A DNA stretch of 64,000 nt from CAXMST01 sp963793415 (GTDB lineage Bacteria > Actinomycetota > Thermoleophilia > Solirubrobacterales > 70-9). Shown here one piece after another: positions 43,314-51,932 of this stretch. The position numbers and the translations under genes were made by a program. Within the stretch, counting starts at the first letter, position 1; each line of letters starts with the position of its first letter. Location: contig CAWCAC010000002.1 of the NCBI GenBank assembly GCA_963793415.1, positions 2,108,001 through 2,172,000 on the forward strand, read 5' to 3'. Under the pieces are notes generated by a model. That model did no database searches, was not told where the DNA came from, and saw only the letters and a program-made list of their open reading frames with translations.

Positions 43314-44324
43314 TCACCTGCGGCGGAGCAGACCGCGCGCGATCAGAGTCCTCGCGGCGGCCTCCATGTAGGCCGCGACCATGATCAGGTGAAGCACGGG
43401 AAGCAGCAGCCAGGCGGCGTCCGGGTGGCGGCGATGGCCTCGCAACGCATCGCGGGCGGGGCCGATCACCGTGAGTCCATAGATGGCGTGCGCCACCAGC
43501 CGGCCGGGCGCAACCATGAATCCTCGCCGATGTGGGGGAATGCCACGGACCGAGCGGTGGGCGCGGCGGCGCGCCTTGCGTACGTAGGCAGCAAGCGTCG
43601 GCGCGTGGTGGTGGACGATCCCCGCGCGCACGCGGGCAAAGCGCCACCCCTCCTCGGCGAGGTCGCCGACGACGTCGAAGTGAACGAAAGGCCCATAGCG
43701 GGTTGCGAGCAGCGCGTCACGGCGGACGAGAAACCCGTTCGACCCCATCGGCGGCGGTCTCGTGGGGTCGATCCGGATCAGCAGTACGCCGTCCACCTCC
43801 TCTCCATCGACCGGCTGACCCGTCCAGCGGCCCCTGTGTACGGCCCATCGGTCGGCCCATCCGAGGTCGATCGCGAGCGGATCGGTGCCGCCGATCAACG
43901 CGCACAGGCGAGTCAAGGGCGGATCGGAGCGCCGCCACTCATGCATGAGGCAGTCCGCGGAGACGAGATCGGGGGCCAGTGAGACGGCAGCGACCAGGTC
44001 CGTCAGCCATCGGGCCGAGGGGAGCTCGTCGTCGGCGTCCAGCAGCAGCACCAGATCACCTGTCGCAGTCTCCAGCCCGAGCGCCCGCCCCTCCTCCTCG
44101 ATGCGCTCAGGATTCGGGACGATCCTACATCCGTGCGCCGCCGCGATCTCGGTGGTCAGGTCGGTCGAGCCACCGTCGATGCAGATGACATCGACCTCGC
44201 CGCCGTAGTCCTGGCCGTCGAGGCTCTCGAGCGCGGCGCCGATCGTGGCCGCGTCGTTGAACGTCGGCAGGATCACAGTAATCGACGGCTGCGACGACAG
44301 CGGCTCGGCATCTGGAGGCCTCAC
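43314..44324 (-). CDS. GT2 family glycosyltransferase
   Basis: A 336-residue GT-A enzyme: ITVILPTFNDAATIGAALES at the start, VICIDGGSTDLT, the DxD motif in LLLDADDELPSARWL, then GSNGFLVRRDAL. A hydrophobic segment near the C-terminus suggests membrane association. The acceptor is unknown. The GTG start overlaps the methyltransferase stop by four bases (GTGA). It belongs to the minus-strand operon led by the UDP-galactopyranose-mutase-like gene. Confidence 0.85.
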   Translation of the reverse strand: MRPPDAEPLSSQPSITVILPTFNDAATIGAALESLDGQDYGGEVDVICIDGGSTDLTTEIAAAHGCRIVPNPERIEEEGRALGLETATGDLVLLLDADDELPSARWLTDLVAAVSLAPDLVSADCLMHEWRRSDPPLTRLCALIGGTDPLAIDLGWADRWAVHRGRWTGQPVDGEEVDGVLLIRIDPTRPPPMGSNGFLVRRDALLATRYGPFVHFDVVGDLAEEGWRFARVRAGIVHHHAPTLAAYVRKARRRAHRSVRGIPPHRRGFMVAPGRLVAHAIYGLTVIGPARDALRGHRRHPDAAWLLLPVLHLIMVAAYMEAAARTLIARGLLRRR

Positions 44325-45223
44325 CCCGCCGCCTCCCGCTTCGCGACGATCACCATCGCCCCCGCTTTCGGCACCCGCCTGAGCAGCTGCCAGTCGAGCA
44401 GGGAGAGCCTGGTTCGCGCCGATTCCGGCAGCTGCGGGAGGTATCGGGCCAGGTGAAAGAACGCGTGCGCCCAGAAGCGAACAGCGGTCATCCGCAGGCC
44501 GGCGTCACCGAGCAGGCGGCATGCCTGCTTGCGGCTCAGCCGCCGCAGGTGGGCGGGCTCGTCGGTCGCGAATCGGCCGAAGCCGTCCGCGGTCGGCTCG
44601 AAGCCGTCGATGAGCCAGTTGACGAGCCACGGCACCGAACAGGCGCTCGCGCATGGCGTCGTCAGGACCACGACGCCACCGCCTCGAAGCAGCCTCGCGA
44701 CCTCAGCGCAGGCGGCGGCGGCATCTTCGACGTGCTCGAGCACATCGAGCATCACGACGACATCGAAGCTCGAGTCGGCCGCCGGGACGATGCCCCCGTC
44801 GGCGCGCATCAACTCGGCATCCGGAAAGCGCCGCTCGGCGAGCGCGACCCCGACCGGCGAGATATCCGCGCCGCTCAGGGTGGCGCCGGGAAGGAGTCGC
44901 GCCAGTTCCGCCAGCCAGCGACCCTGTCCGCAGCCATAGTCGAGCACCGAGCACCCGGGCGCAATCGCGGGACCGTGATGCTTCAGCGCCCACTCGACCG
45001 CCGCCAGGGCGCAGGCGTCGTAGCCGGACTCGAAGTCGCGCTGGTACCCGGCCTCGAAACGCTTGTCGTAGAAGCCGCTCGCGTCCTCGGCAATCCGCTT
45101 CGGAACCTCGTCGCGCTCGAGCGGCGAGCTCTGCGGCGAGCCGCGTAGCGCGCGATCGGTGAGCCGGCGTCCGGCCCGGCGCCGACGCGGAGACCGCGAC
45201 CGACATCCGAAGGCAGCCGGCAC
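44321..45223 (-). CDS. SAM-dependent class I methyltransferase
   Basis: A 300-residue methyltransferase. The SAM-binding motif I is SVLDYGCGQGRWLAELAR, the acidic residue after strand 2 is in LSGADISPVG, and motif II/III is SFDVVVMLDVLEHVEDAAAA. The last hundred residues, with LSRKQACRLLGDAGL, resemble methyltransferases that cap or modify glycans and lipids in O-antigen-type loci. The GTG at 45223 lies eight bases past the preceding stop with AAGG close upstream. Longer in-frame starts would run into the flavoprotein gene. The target (sugar O- or C-methyl) is unknown. Confidence 0.82.
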   Translation of the reverse strand: MPAAFGCRSRSPRRRRAGRRLTDRALRGSPQSSPLERDEVPKRIAEDASGFYDKRFEAGYQRDFESGYDACALAAVEWALKHHGPAIAPGCSVLDYGCGQGRWLAELARLLPGATLSGADISPVGVALAERRFPDAELMRADGGIVPAADSSFDVVVMLDVLEHVEDAAAACAEVARLLRGGGVVVLTTPCASACSVPWLVNWLIDGFEPTADGFGRFATDEPAHLRRLSRKQACRLLGDAGLRMTAVRFWAHAFFHLARYLPQLPESARTRLSLLDWQLLRRVPKAGAMVIVAKREAAG

Positions 45224-45230
45224 GCCGCCT

Positions 45231-46613
45231 TCACCCCGCTCCTGCCCAGACAACCTCATCGTCCCCGCGCACGATCGAGCGGGCCGCGTCGACCCCCATG
45301 CGCACGCTGTGATCCATGTTCCCGATCTCATAGCGCCAGCTCCCGAAGCGGCCTCGAGAGCGGATTCCCTTGTTCATCAGCCATGGCTGGATCTCGGCAA
45401 GCGCAGCGTCGCGGCCGAGCGTGGGGACCGGATAGGCGTAATTGATGTCCTCGACGTGCACGGACGCCACCTCAGCTGCCTCGGCAATCGTGCCGGTGCT
45501 GCGGAGCCCGGCGATCACTCGCTCCTCGATCGTCGCCCGATCCTCTGGCTTTTCGGGTGAGTAAGCGGTTTCGGTCATATACGACGAGTAACTCTCGACA
45601 TCGGCACCGGGGACATTGGCGGCGGCATATCTTGCAAAGTTCGTCGCCCGGTAGAACGGCGCACGGTCGTCCGGGTAGTACATCCAGCACTTTTCGTCGG
45701 CGAGCGGGGTGGCGAAGCCGACGCCGACCATGTAGACGCTCGAGCGACGCAGCTGCGCAGCCGCTCGTCGCAACGAGTCCGGCGTCGAGTCGATCAGGCC
45801 GACAAGCAGGTCGAGCGGCATCGTCGAAACCAGCTCGGCGTAGTTCTCCACGCGGCCGTCCGCGAAACGTGCGACGCGTGCTTCGGCGTCTATCCCGATC
45901 AGCTCACGGCCGTACTGAATCCGGTCACCGAGTTTCGCAGCGGCGCGGGCGTAGATCTCACCCGTGCCGCCGAGGGCGGGAAACGAAAAGAGATTGTTCG
46001 GCCCCCAACCGGCGTCGTCGAGGCCAAGCATGTGGTTGCGCAGCGCCCGGCGGAAATCGACGACAGAGACGCGCTCCGCAATCCAGCCGGCGGACATGCG
46101 GTCTGCCGGCGTCGCCCAGACCTTGAAGTTGTACGGCCGCATGAAATGCTCGACGATGCCCGCTCCGAACGTCGAAGTCATCCAGTTCTCGAACGATCCA
46201 TCGGCCGTCGCGGCACCGGGCGCCTCGATCAGCCCGAGCAGACATTCGAACGCAGCCTCGGGCGGCAGGTAGCGCAGATTATTCTGGAACGGATAGGGAA
46301 CCCAGCGATCTTGATAGCGGACGTACGAGGCGCGCTCGTGGTGGACGAGCTCGTCCCCCATCGTCTCTTCGAGGAGGCGATCGAACTCCCCGTAGTGACT
46401 GAAGACGACGTGACCCCCGAGATCCCACGTGAAGCCGGCGGGATCGACCACCGTCGAGGCAAGGCCGCCGGCGTGGTCGGCTCGTTCGATCAGAGTCCAG
46501 TTGCGATGCCCAAGGCTATCGAGCTCACGGCCGCAGCCGAGCCCTGTCGGACCCGCCCCGATGACGATGATCCGGCGCTCCGCATCCTGCCCGCCGCCAC
46601 CTCGGTTTCCCAT
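45231..46613 (-). CDS. UDP-galactopyranose-mutase-like FAD-dependent protein
   Basis: A 460-residue flavoprotein: the dinucleotide-binding loop IIVIGAGPTGLGCGRELDSL is followed by ERADHAGGLASTVVD and the UGM-like segment TWDLGGHVVFSHYGEFDRLL. Further segments FKVWATPADRM and GGTGEIYARAAAKLGDRIQ also fit UGM and protoporphyrinogen-oxidase-like amine oxidases of polysaccharide loci. If it is a true mutase it would make UDP-galactofuranose; the alternative is an oxidase acting on another sugar. ATG 46613 is preferred over TTG 46616. It heads the minus-strand operon and is divergent from the GT2 gene at 46747. Confidence 0.85.
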   Translation of the reverse strand: MGNRGGGGQDAERRIIVIGAGPTGLGCGRELDSLGHRNWTLIERADHAGGLASTVVDPAGFTWDLGGHVVFSHYGEFDRLLEETMGDELVHHERASYVRYQDRWVPYPFQNNLRYLPPEAAFECLLGLIEAPGAATADGSFENWMTSTFGAGIVEHFMRPYNFKVWATPADRMSAGWIAERVSVVDFRRALRNHMLGLDDAGWGPNNLFSFPALGGTGEIYARAAAKLGDRIQYGRELIGIDAEARVARFADGRVENYAELVSTMPLDLLVGLIDSTPDSLRRAAAQLRRSSVYMVGVGFATPLADEKCWMYYPDDRAPFYRATNFARYAAANVPGADVESYSSYMTETAYSPEKPEDRATIEERVIAGLRSTGTIAEAAEVASVHVEDINYAYPVPTLGRDAALAEIQPWLMNKGIRSRGRFGSWRYEIGNMDHSVRMGVDAARSIVRGDDEVVWAGAG

Positions 46614-46746
46614 CAATCTTGTCCGTCAGTGCGCCGCATAGACCCTCATACTGCCCGATCAACCGGCAGCAGGACCGTCGGGACTAGACTGCGCAAGCAT
46701 CGGCGCTCCAGAGCAGGTCAAGAATCCCCCCTCGACGATCAGCTTG

Positions 46747-47700
46747 GTGATCACTGCCCGGAATCGGTGCGAAGAAACCCTTCGAGCGCTGCGGTCGGTC
46801 GACGCGCAGGACACCAGAGTGGAGACTCTCGTGATCCTCGATGCGACCGAGGACGACAGTGAGGAGAGGATCCGATCCCAGCACCCCAATGTGCGCGTGA
46901 TCGCTGATCAGGTCCACCGTGGCCCCTTGGCTCAGCACAACCGCGGCGCCAGGGAGACCAGCGGCGAGGTCATCGTTTGGCTCGACGATGACGCCGAGCT
47001 GCGCTCACCGATGACGCTCTCGGAGACGCTCCGACAGTTCACCCACCCGAGGGTCGGAGCCGTCGGCATCCCCTACGTCGAGCCGAGCCGAGGACCGCGG
47101 ATCAAGCAGCAGGCACCGAACCACGACGGCCAATGGCTGGCGGAGTATTACCTGGGCTGCTGCGCGGCCGTCCGCCGCACCGCCTTCGAGGCGACGGGGG
47201 GCTTCGACGAGACAATGTTCATCCAAGGCGACGAGCCTGACATTTGCGCAAAGATGCTCAGCCGTGGTTGGATCACGGTGCTCGGACGCGCCGAGCCCGC
47301 GGTCCATCACGTATCCCCCAAGCGGGACAACGCCTTCATTGCCCGCTACGCGACGCGCAACCAATTCCTGATTCCGATCCGCTACGGACGAGGACTCGCG
47401 CTGGCTCGTGACCTCGCTCTGCGCTCGGGATTCGCACTCGGGAAGGCGATCCGGACCCGGCAGCCGCGCGCTGTCCTCGACGGCGCAATCGAAGCTCGCG
47501 CCGCCGCACGGGCCCCCGGCGCCCGTTCGGCACTGCCGAGGGAGCTCTACGCACTGACGACCCGTCTAGAGTGGGAGCGACGACTGCGCAGACCGAGGAC
47601 CCGGTTGGAGGATGTCGAGCACATCCTTCCCGAGATCGGGAACGGGACGCCGGCCGGAGGAGAGGTCGCTCGCTGCCCCGTGCCGTCCAAACCGCGTTGA
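46747..47700 (+). CDS. GT2 family glycosyltransferase
   Basis: A 317-residue GT-A enzyme beginning within the first strand (VITARNRCEETLRALRS). It carries the DxD motif in VIVWLDDDAELRSP and the acceptor segment ATGGFDETMFIQGDEPDICA. The start is uncertain: GTG 46747 and TTG 46744 are the only standard starts, yet in-frame codons upstream (STIS before the first strand) look like natural protein, so a non-standard start is possible. TAGACT at 46684-46689 is a possible -10 element. The product probably works with the deacetylase-formyltransferase encoded immediately downstream, which shares one base with its stop. Confidence 0.82.
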   Translation: MITARNRCEETLRALRSVDAQDTRVETLVILDATEDDSEERIRSQHPNVRVIADQVHRGPLAQHNRGARETSGEVIVWLDDDAELRSPMTLSETLRQFTHPRVGAVGIPYVEPSRGPRIKQQAPNHDGQWLAEYYLGCCAAVRRTAFEATGGFDETMFIQGDEPDICAKMLSRGWITVLGRAEPAVHHVSPKRDNAFIARYATRNQFLIPIRYGRGLALARDLALRSGFALGKAIRTRQPRAVLDGAIEARAAARAPGARSALPRELYALTTRLEWERRLRRPRTRLEDVEHILPEIGNGTPAGGEVARCPVPSKPR

Positions 47701-49469
47701 TGAACGATCGCCGATCCGCGGTCCGCCGATCCGCGATCGTGCATGCCGACGATCTCGGGATGACGCGGGCCGCAAACGCGGGCATTGCCGAGGCGGCGGA
47801 GCGCGGCGTGCTGTCCAGCGTCTCGATCGTCGCGAACGGGCGCGCCTTCGAGGAGGCGGTCGCCAACGTCATCCCGGGCTCGGGTCTTGGTGTCGGGGTC
47901 CACCTCAATCTCACCGAGGGCCGTCCCCTTACGGGCGACGCCGCCCGCGCTCTCTGCCGCGCGGACGGAGAGCTGCCCCGGTCCTGGCTGGCCGTCGCCC
48001 GGGCTAGTCGCGATCCACGATTCCTCGAGGCTGCGGAGCGCGAGATCAGGGCCCAGTTCGAACGCACGCTCGAGAGCTGCCCGAACATCGACCACGTCAA
48101 TTCCCACGAACACGTTCACATGCTGCCGCCGATCTTTGCGATCGTCTGCAGAGTCGCGGCTGAGCTCGGCGTCAGGGTGGTACGGATCCCGGCCGAGCGC
48201 CGACATGGCCGGCTCTCACGCCACCATGATGCCTCCGCTCCAGGCCCTGCCAACCTAGCCAAGGTGGAGCTGCTCAACGCCTTGAGCCGGCGTTGCGCTC
48301 CGATCGCCCGGGGTCACGGGCTCGACACGAACGCGACCTTCGTCGGCGTCCGCCACACCGGCTCGATGAGCGTCGCGACAGCGGCGGCCGGGCTCGAAGC
48401 CGCCAGCGAGATGGAGGGTCCACTCGAGTTGCTGCTGCATCCCGCCCGCCAGCCACCCGGCCGGGACGAGAGCTTCCCCACGGCCAATGCCCGCGACTAC
48501 GCCCTCGACCCCAATCGCAGCGCCGAGCTGCGCACGCTTTGCGACCCGGCGCTCGCGGCGGTCCTGCGGGCAGCCGATCGGGAGCCCACTTGCTACCGCT
48601 GCCTGGAGGCGGCCTGTAACCGGGAGCCACGGCCCCACCATCACCGCAGCGAGCCGCTGCCGCGGCCGGTGCCCTCGCGGCCGCCGCTGCGCACCGTCGC
48701 CGTCATCGACGAGACGCCAACGCTGCATCCCGGTTATGTGCGGCGCCTGCTGACCGAATGCGAGGACGCCCGGTTCGTTGCCGTCGCCCTTGTCAAGCCC
48801 GTGGGTGGGACCGGGCCCGAGCGCTGGATGAAACGCAACCTGCGCCGGCTCCGGCCCGCTGAGCTGCTCCGGCTGGGCACGCGACAGGTCGGGCTTCGAG
48901 CCTGGTCACGCCTGGCGCCGCCCGCACTGCGCAGGCGCTGGCCGGGATCGGTGGCGAACGTGCTCGAAGCGACCGGCATTCCGGTGCGTGACGTCTCCAC
49001 CTTCAAGGACGAGTCGTTCCGCAACTGGCTGCGGGAAATCGAACCCGACCTGCTCGTCTCCTCCAACTCTCTGATCTTCGATCCGGAGCTGCTCGCGCTG
49101 CCCAAGGTCGCGGCGATCAACCGGCACTCGGCACTGTTGCCCTCCTATGGGGGCGTACTGCCGGTCTTCCGTGCACTCGCCGCGGGAGAGCCGTTCGTAG
49201 GCGCATCGGTTCATCGCATGACGGCCGAGATCGATGAGGGCGAGGTCCTCAGCCGGCACTGGGTGCCTGTCTTCGCGAGCGACACCCTCGAGACCCTCTA
49301 CCGCGCCTGCTTCCGCGTCAGCTACGACGCGACAGCCGAAGCGATCGCAGCCCTTCGCACCGGTGAGCCCCTGACGGCACCGACGGAGGGGCTCGAACCG
49401 TCGTACTTCAGCTTTCCGGAGCCTGCCGACTGGGCATCGTTCCGGGCCGCCGGCGGCCGCCTGATCTGA
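47700..49469 (+). CDS. Fusion of ChbG/YdjC-type deacetylase and formyltransferase
   Basis: A 589-residue two-domain protein. Residues 1-300 are a ChbG/YdjC polysaccharide-deacetylase-like domain: SAIVHADDLGMTRAANAGIA, VGVHLNLTEG, HVNSHEHVHMLP and LLLHPARQP, matching the metal site (Asp/His) of family members that remove N-acetyl groups from sugars. Residues 330-589 resemble methionyl-tRNA/sugar formyltransferases, with AINRHSALLPSYGGV (N-x-H) and EIDEGEVLSRH (catalytic Asp). The formyl donor would be 10-formyl-tetrahydrofolate. Order suggests N-acetyl removal, then N-formylation of the same amine on a sugar nucleotide or lipid-linked glycan. It shares one base with the upstream GT2 stop. The reaction is inferred; the two families are clear. 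Confidence 0.88.
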   Translation: MNDRRSAVRRSAIVHADDLGMTRAANAGIAEAAERGVLSSVSIVANGRAFEEAVANVIPGSGLGVGVHLNLTEGRPLTGDAARALCRADGELPRSWLAVARASRDPRFLEAAEREIRAQFERTLESCPNIDHVNSHEHVHMLPPIFAIVCRVAAELGVRVVRIPAERRHGRLSRHHDASAPGPANLAKVELLNALSRRCAPIARGHGLDTNATFVGVRHTGSMSVATAAAGLEAASEMEGPLELLLHPARQPPGRDESFPTANARDYALDPNRSAELRTLCDPALAAVLRAADREPTCYRCLEAACNREPRPHHHRSEPLPRPVPSRPPLRTVAVIDETPTLHPGYVRRLLTECEDARFVAVALVKPVGGTGPERWMKRNLRRLRPAELLRLGTRQVGLRAWSRLAPPALRRRWPGSVANVLEATGIPVRDVSTFKDESFRNWLREIEPDLLVSSNSLIFDPELLALPKVAAINRHSALLPSYGGVLPVFRALAAGEPFVGASVHRMTAEIDEGEVLSRHWVPVFASDTLETLYRACFRVSYDATAEAIAALRTGEPLTAPTEGLEPSYFSFPEPADWASFRAAGGRLI

Positions 49470-49774
49470 GCGATCGAGCCGCTCGGCTGAGCGGACATCA
49501 TCTGCCGACGCCACAGCTACACCAACCGCTGGCAGAGGGCGAGCCGGCGTGGCCCCATCACCCTCCCCGACCAAGCCGGGCCACAAATCGATTCGGGTGG
49601 GTGGCCAAGCGGTGCGGGGGCGGTCCGTCGCTGCACGTATCATTCGGCCTCCAACGCGCCGCCGTGCGGACGGTTGCGCCCTACCTCGCCGATGGCGTGA
49701 TCGTACGAGCAAGCCGTGATACCTGATCTCACCCTGCACCGCGACATAGTCAGGCCAACAGATCAATCGCACCG
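49470..49774. other. Spacer inside the glycan island
   Basis: This 305-base spacer separates the deacetylase-formyltransferase gene from the next GT4 gene, both on the plus strand. A hairpin (49479-49494) follows the upstream stop at once. No convincing gene is seen. TATCAT near 49640 is a possible -10 element, without a clear -35. Base composition here and in the following two kilobases looks less GC-rich than the backbone. Confidence 0.45.
49479..49494 (+). terminator. Hairpin after the deacetylase-formyltransferase gene
   Basis: CCGCTC (49479-49484) and GAGCGG (49489-49494) pair perfectly around a GGCT loop, ten bases after the stop codon. No T tract follows. It is a plausible terminator of the GT2-fusion pair. 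Confidence 0.5.
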
Positions 49775-50881
49775 ATGACTCTGCGCGTCGGAATCGTCAC
49801 GAAGCACCTTCATGAGAGCAGCGGCGTCGGCACCTACAGCCGCGCTTTGATCAAAGCCCTGGCCGACAGACCCGAACTGGAGCTGACGGTCTTTACGCCG
49901 CGATCAGCGCCCGGCCTCGACCTTCCCGGTAGTTCCGTTGAGTTCAGCAACGTGTCCGGCCGGTACGAGGAGGCGCAGTGGGCAGCTTTCGAGGTGCCCA
50001 GAGCGGCACGACGACGAGGACTCGACCTGCTCCATTATCTGTTCCCGGCGGGGGCGGTCATGCCGAACGTCCCGTACGTGACGACGGCTCATGATGCGAT
50101 TACTTTCGCGGCACCCGGCTATCGGGAAGGCCGAGCAGTAGAGTCGCTTTCGACGCTGGTAATCCGCCGTGCAGCCATGGTCATCACCGTGTCCCACTCG
50201 GCGGCGCAGGAGGTCATCAAATGGTACGGCCCCAGCCCTGAGCGCGTGGTGCCGATTCTTCTCGGTGGCGCCGAGCACCGACTGACACCTCGGGCCGAAG
50301 CCGAGGACAAAGGGCGATGGTGGCTGTTCATGGGTGGGATCGAGCGACGCAAGAACCTACCTGCGGTGTTCGAAGCGTGGTCCCAGCTCGGACCGGATCG
50401 TGCGCCGCTCGAGTGCGTCGGCACGCTCGCGCCGTCTCCACGCCACTTCGATTCCGAGATGATCCGCAGAGCGGCGCCGGATGGGGCGTGTCTACGCGGA
50501 ATGGTCGACGAGGCCGAGCTCGATCGACTCTTCGACGGGGCCATCGCGCTGGTGCACGCGACTCGCGCGGAGGGATTCGGGCTGCCGATGCTGGAGGCGA
50601 TGGCCCGGGGTGTACCCGTGATCGCGAGCAGGCTCAGCGCAACGCCCGAGGTTGCCGGCGGTGCCGCGCTCTTGGTCGATCCCGACTCAGCTTCGATCGC
50701 CGCCGCGATGCGGAGGCTAATGACCGAACCGGGACTGTCAGCCAAGCTCCGCCGCAAGGGCCTCGAGCGAGCCGCCTTGCTGAGCTGGTCGCAAACAGCG
50801 GCAGCCACTGCGGATGTGTATGCAAGTGTCGCCGCCGGCGAGCACCGTGAACGTCCGGTGGGAGGAGGCAACGGATGGTGA
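49775..50881 (+). CDS. GT4 family glycosyltransferase
   Basis: A 368-residue GT-B enzyme: RVGIVTKHLHESSGVGTYSR with the glycine-rich loop, YVTTAHDAI, ITVSHSAAQEVIKWYG, the central strand FMGGIERRKNLPAVFEAW, and the E-x7-E motif in TRAEGFGLPMLEAMARGVPV. It is a retaining transferase of the mannosyl/rhamnosyl type; the specificity is unknown. ATG 49775 has no clear ribosome-binding site, which may mean a leaderless message. Its stop overlaps the start of the truncated transferase gene at 50875. Codon third positions are less strictly G/C than in the backbone genes. Confidence 0.86.
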   Translation: MTLRVGIVTKHLHESSGVGTYSRALIKALADRPELELTVFTPRSAPGLDLPGSSVEFSNVSGRYEEAQWAAFEVPRAARRRGLDLLHYLFPAGAVMPNVPYVTTAHDAITFAAPGYREGRAVESLSTLVIRRAAMVITVSHSAAQEVIKWYGPSPERVVPILLGGAEHRLTPRAEAEDKGRWWLFMGGIERRKNLPAVFEAWSQLGPDRAPLECVGTLAPSPRHFDSEMIRRAAPDGACLRGMVDEAELDRLFDGAIALVHATRAEGFGLPMLEAMARGVPVIASRLSATPEVAGGAALLVDPDSASIAAAMRRLMTEPGLSAKLRRKGLERAALLSWSQTAAATADVYASVAAGEHRERPVGGGNGW

Positions 50882-51198
50882 AATCCGCGCATAGCCTTCA
50901 GGGTGGCCGCGTGTACTGCGCGCTCTTCGATGGACCGTACACAGCGCGGGCGATGCCGATGTGGGAGTCGCCGCGGGCGGTCTCGCCTGGATCCCACCTG
51001 CATGTCTGCTGCTTCGACGAGGCGTCGCCTCGCGTCACACGGGTGCTTGAGCCTCAGAACCTGACCATCTGGTCGGCGGCGGACCTCGAAGGATGGGATC
51101 CGGAGTTCGCTTCAGTCCGGGAGCAGCGCTCGAGAGTCGAGTACCTGGGCGCCCACGAAGCCGAGACCGCCGGTGATTGGCGCGCCCCCCAGCATTGA
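50875..51198 (+). pseudogene. Truncated glycosyltransferase N-terminus (remnant)
   Basis: A 107-codon frame whose first 90 residues look like the N-terminal third of a nucleotide-diphospho-sugar transferase: RVYCALFDGPYTARAMPMWE, HVCCFDEASPRVTRVL, NLTIWSAADLE and the family-typical QRSRVEY. In intact relatives the last motif continues into YWTCTPS and a catalytic domain of 150-200 more residues. Here it changes abruptly to LGAHEAETAGDW and ends. No continuation is seen in any frame downstream. The start overlaps the GT4 stop. I take it for a decayed gene at the island edge. Confidence 0.65.
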
Positions 51199-51401
51199 CC
51201 GCTCGCTGACCGAAGATCGAGCCGGTCAACCTGCAACACGGCTCTCCTGTTCCGCATACCACTGGCGCACTGCCGGTCTTCCGCCAAGAAACTCGGCTGC
51301 ACACAGGGCCTTGCGGGCCGCCTCGATTCCGGTTACCGTTGCAGCTACGAGCCATAGATGGCTCGGGTCAAGGAAGACCGACAGCTGGAAGGACCCATTG
51401 C

Positions 51402-51932
51402 ATGGATGCACCCGGGAAGAGGACCTGCCCTGGCACGTACAGCACCGGAGTGCGTGCCGTTTTCTTTGCCACGACTCTGCTCGGCTTGGTGATTGGGCTC
51501 GTGGTTGCGATGCCGGTCGCGGATCCCGCTCGGGCCTGCCCCGATCCGGCGGAGAACTACTCGTACTGCGTAGCCCAGAAAGTCTGGGCCAAGCAGTTCA
51601 CGATCGTCGTGCTGATCATGTCGGCGACACCGTTGCTCGCCCATCAGTTGTGCTTCTCCCTGCCTCGGCTCGTTCGACGCCGCGTCGGCGCTCGCATAGC
51701 CGCAGCCCGCAGCGCCCACGCCCCTGCGATCGCGCACCCTGCACGAAGCAGGGCCGCGGACCTGCAGCTGCTTGCCGCGACCTGGGGTGGGATTCGCCCC
51801 AGCGCCGATCACGAAGGTGGACTCTGGGTCCGGGTTGCCGCCCCCGGCTCAAACCGGATCAGAGCGGCGGCCGCGACCTCGACGATGTCCCCTTCAGCCG
51901 TGGCCGGAGTCGGCCGGCAACCCACCGGGTGA
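51402..51932 (+). CDS. Hypothetical membrane protein
   Basis: A 176-residue protein with two membrane helices: VRAVFFATTLLGLVIGLVVA, and a second at about residues 65-80 (TIVVLIMSATPLLAHQ). The loop between them holds two cysteines (RACPDPAENYSYC) that could form an outside disulfide. The remainder is basic and Ala-rich, without clear structure. No family is recognised. GGAAGG lies about nine bases upstream of ATG 51402. The 3' end overlaps the convergent DsbA-like gene by 39 bases, and the last 40 residues may not be conserved. It marks the right end of the glycan island. Confidence 0.55.
   Translation: MDAPGKRTCPGTYSTGVRAVFFATTLLGLVIGLVVAMPVADPARACPDPAENYSYCVAQKVWAKQFTIVVLIMSATPLLAHQLCFSLPRLVRRRVGARIAAARSAHAPAIAHPARSRAADLQLLAATWGGIRPSADHEGGLWVRVAAPGSNRIRAAAATSTMSPSAVAGVGRQPTG

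Noticed and set aside
51226..51411. Minus-strand frame of 61 codons between the truncated transferase and the hypothetical membrane protein
   Set aside because: The product might be the tail of a decayed enzyme, but I recognise no family and see no upstream body, so it is not listed as a gene.
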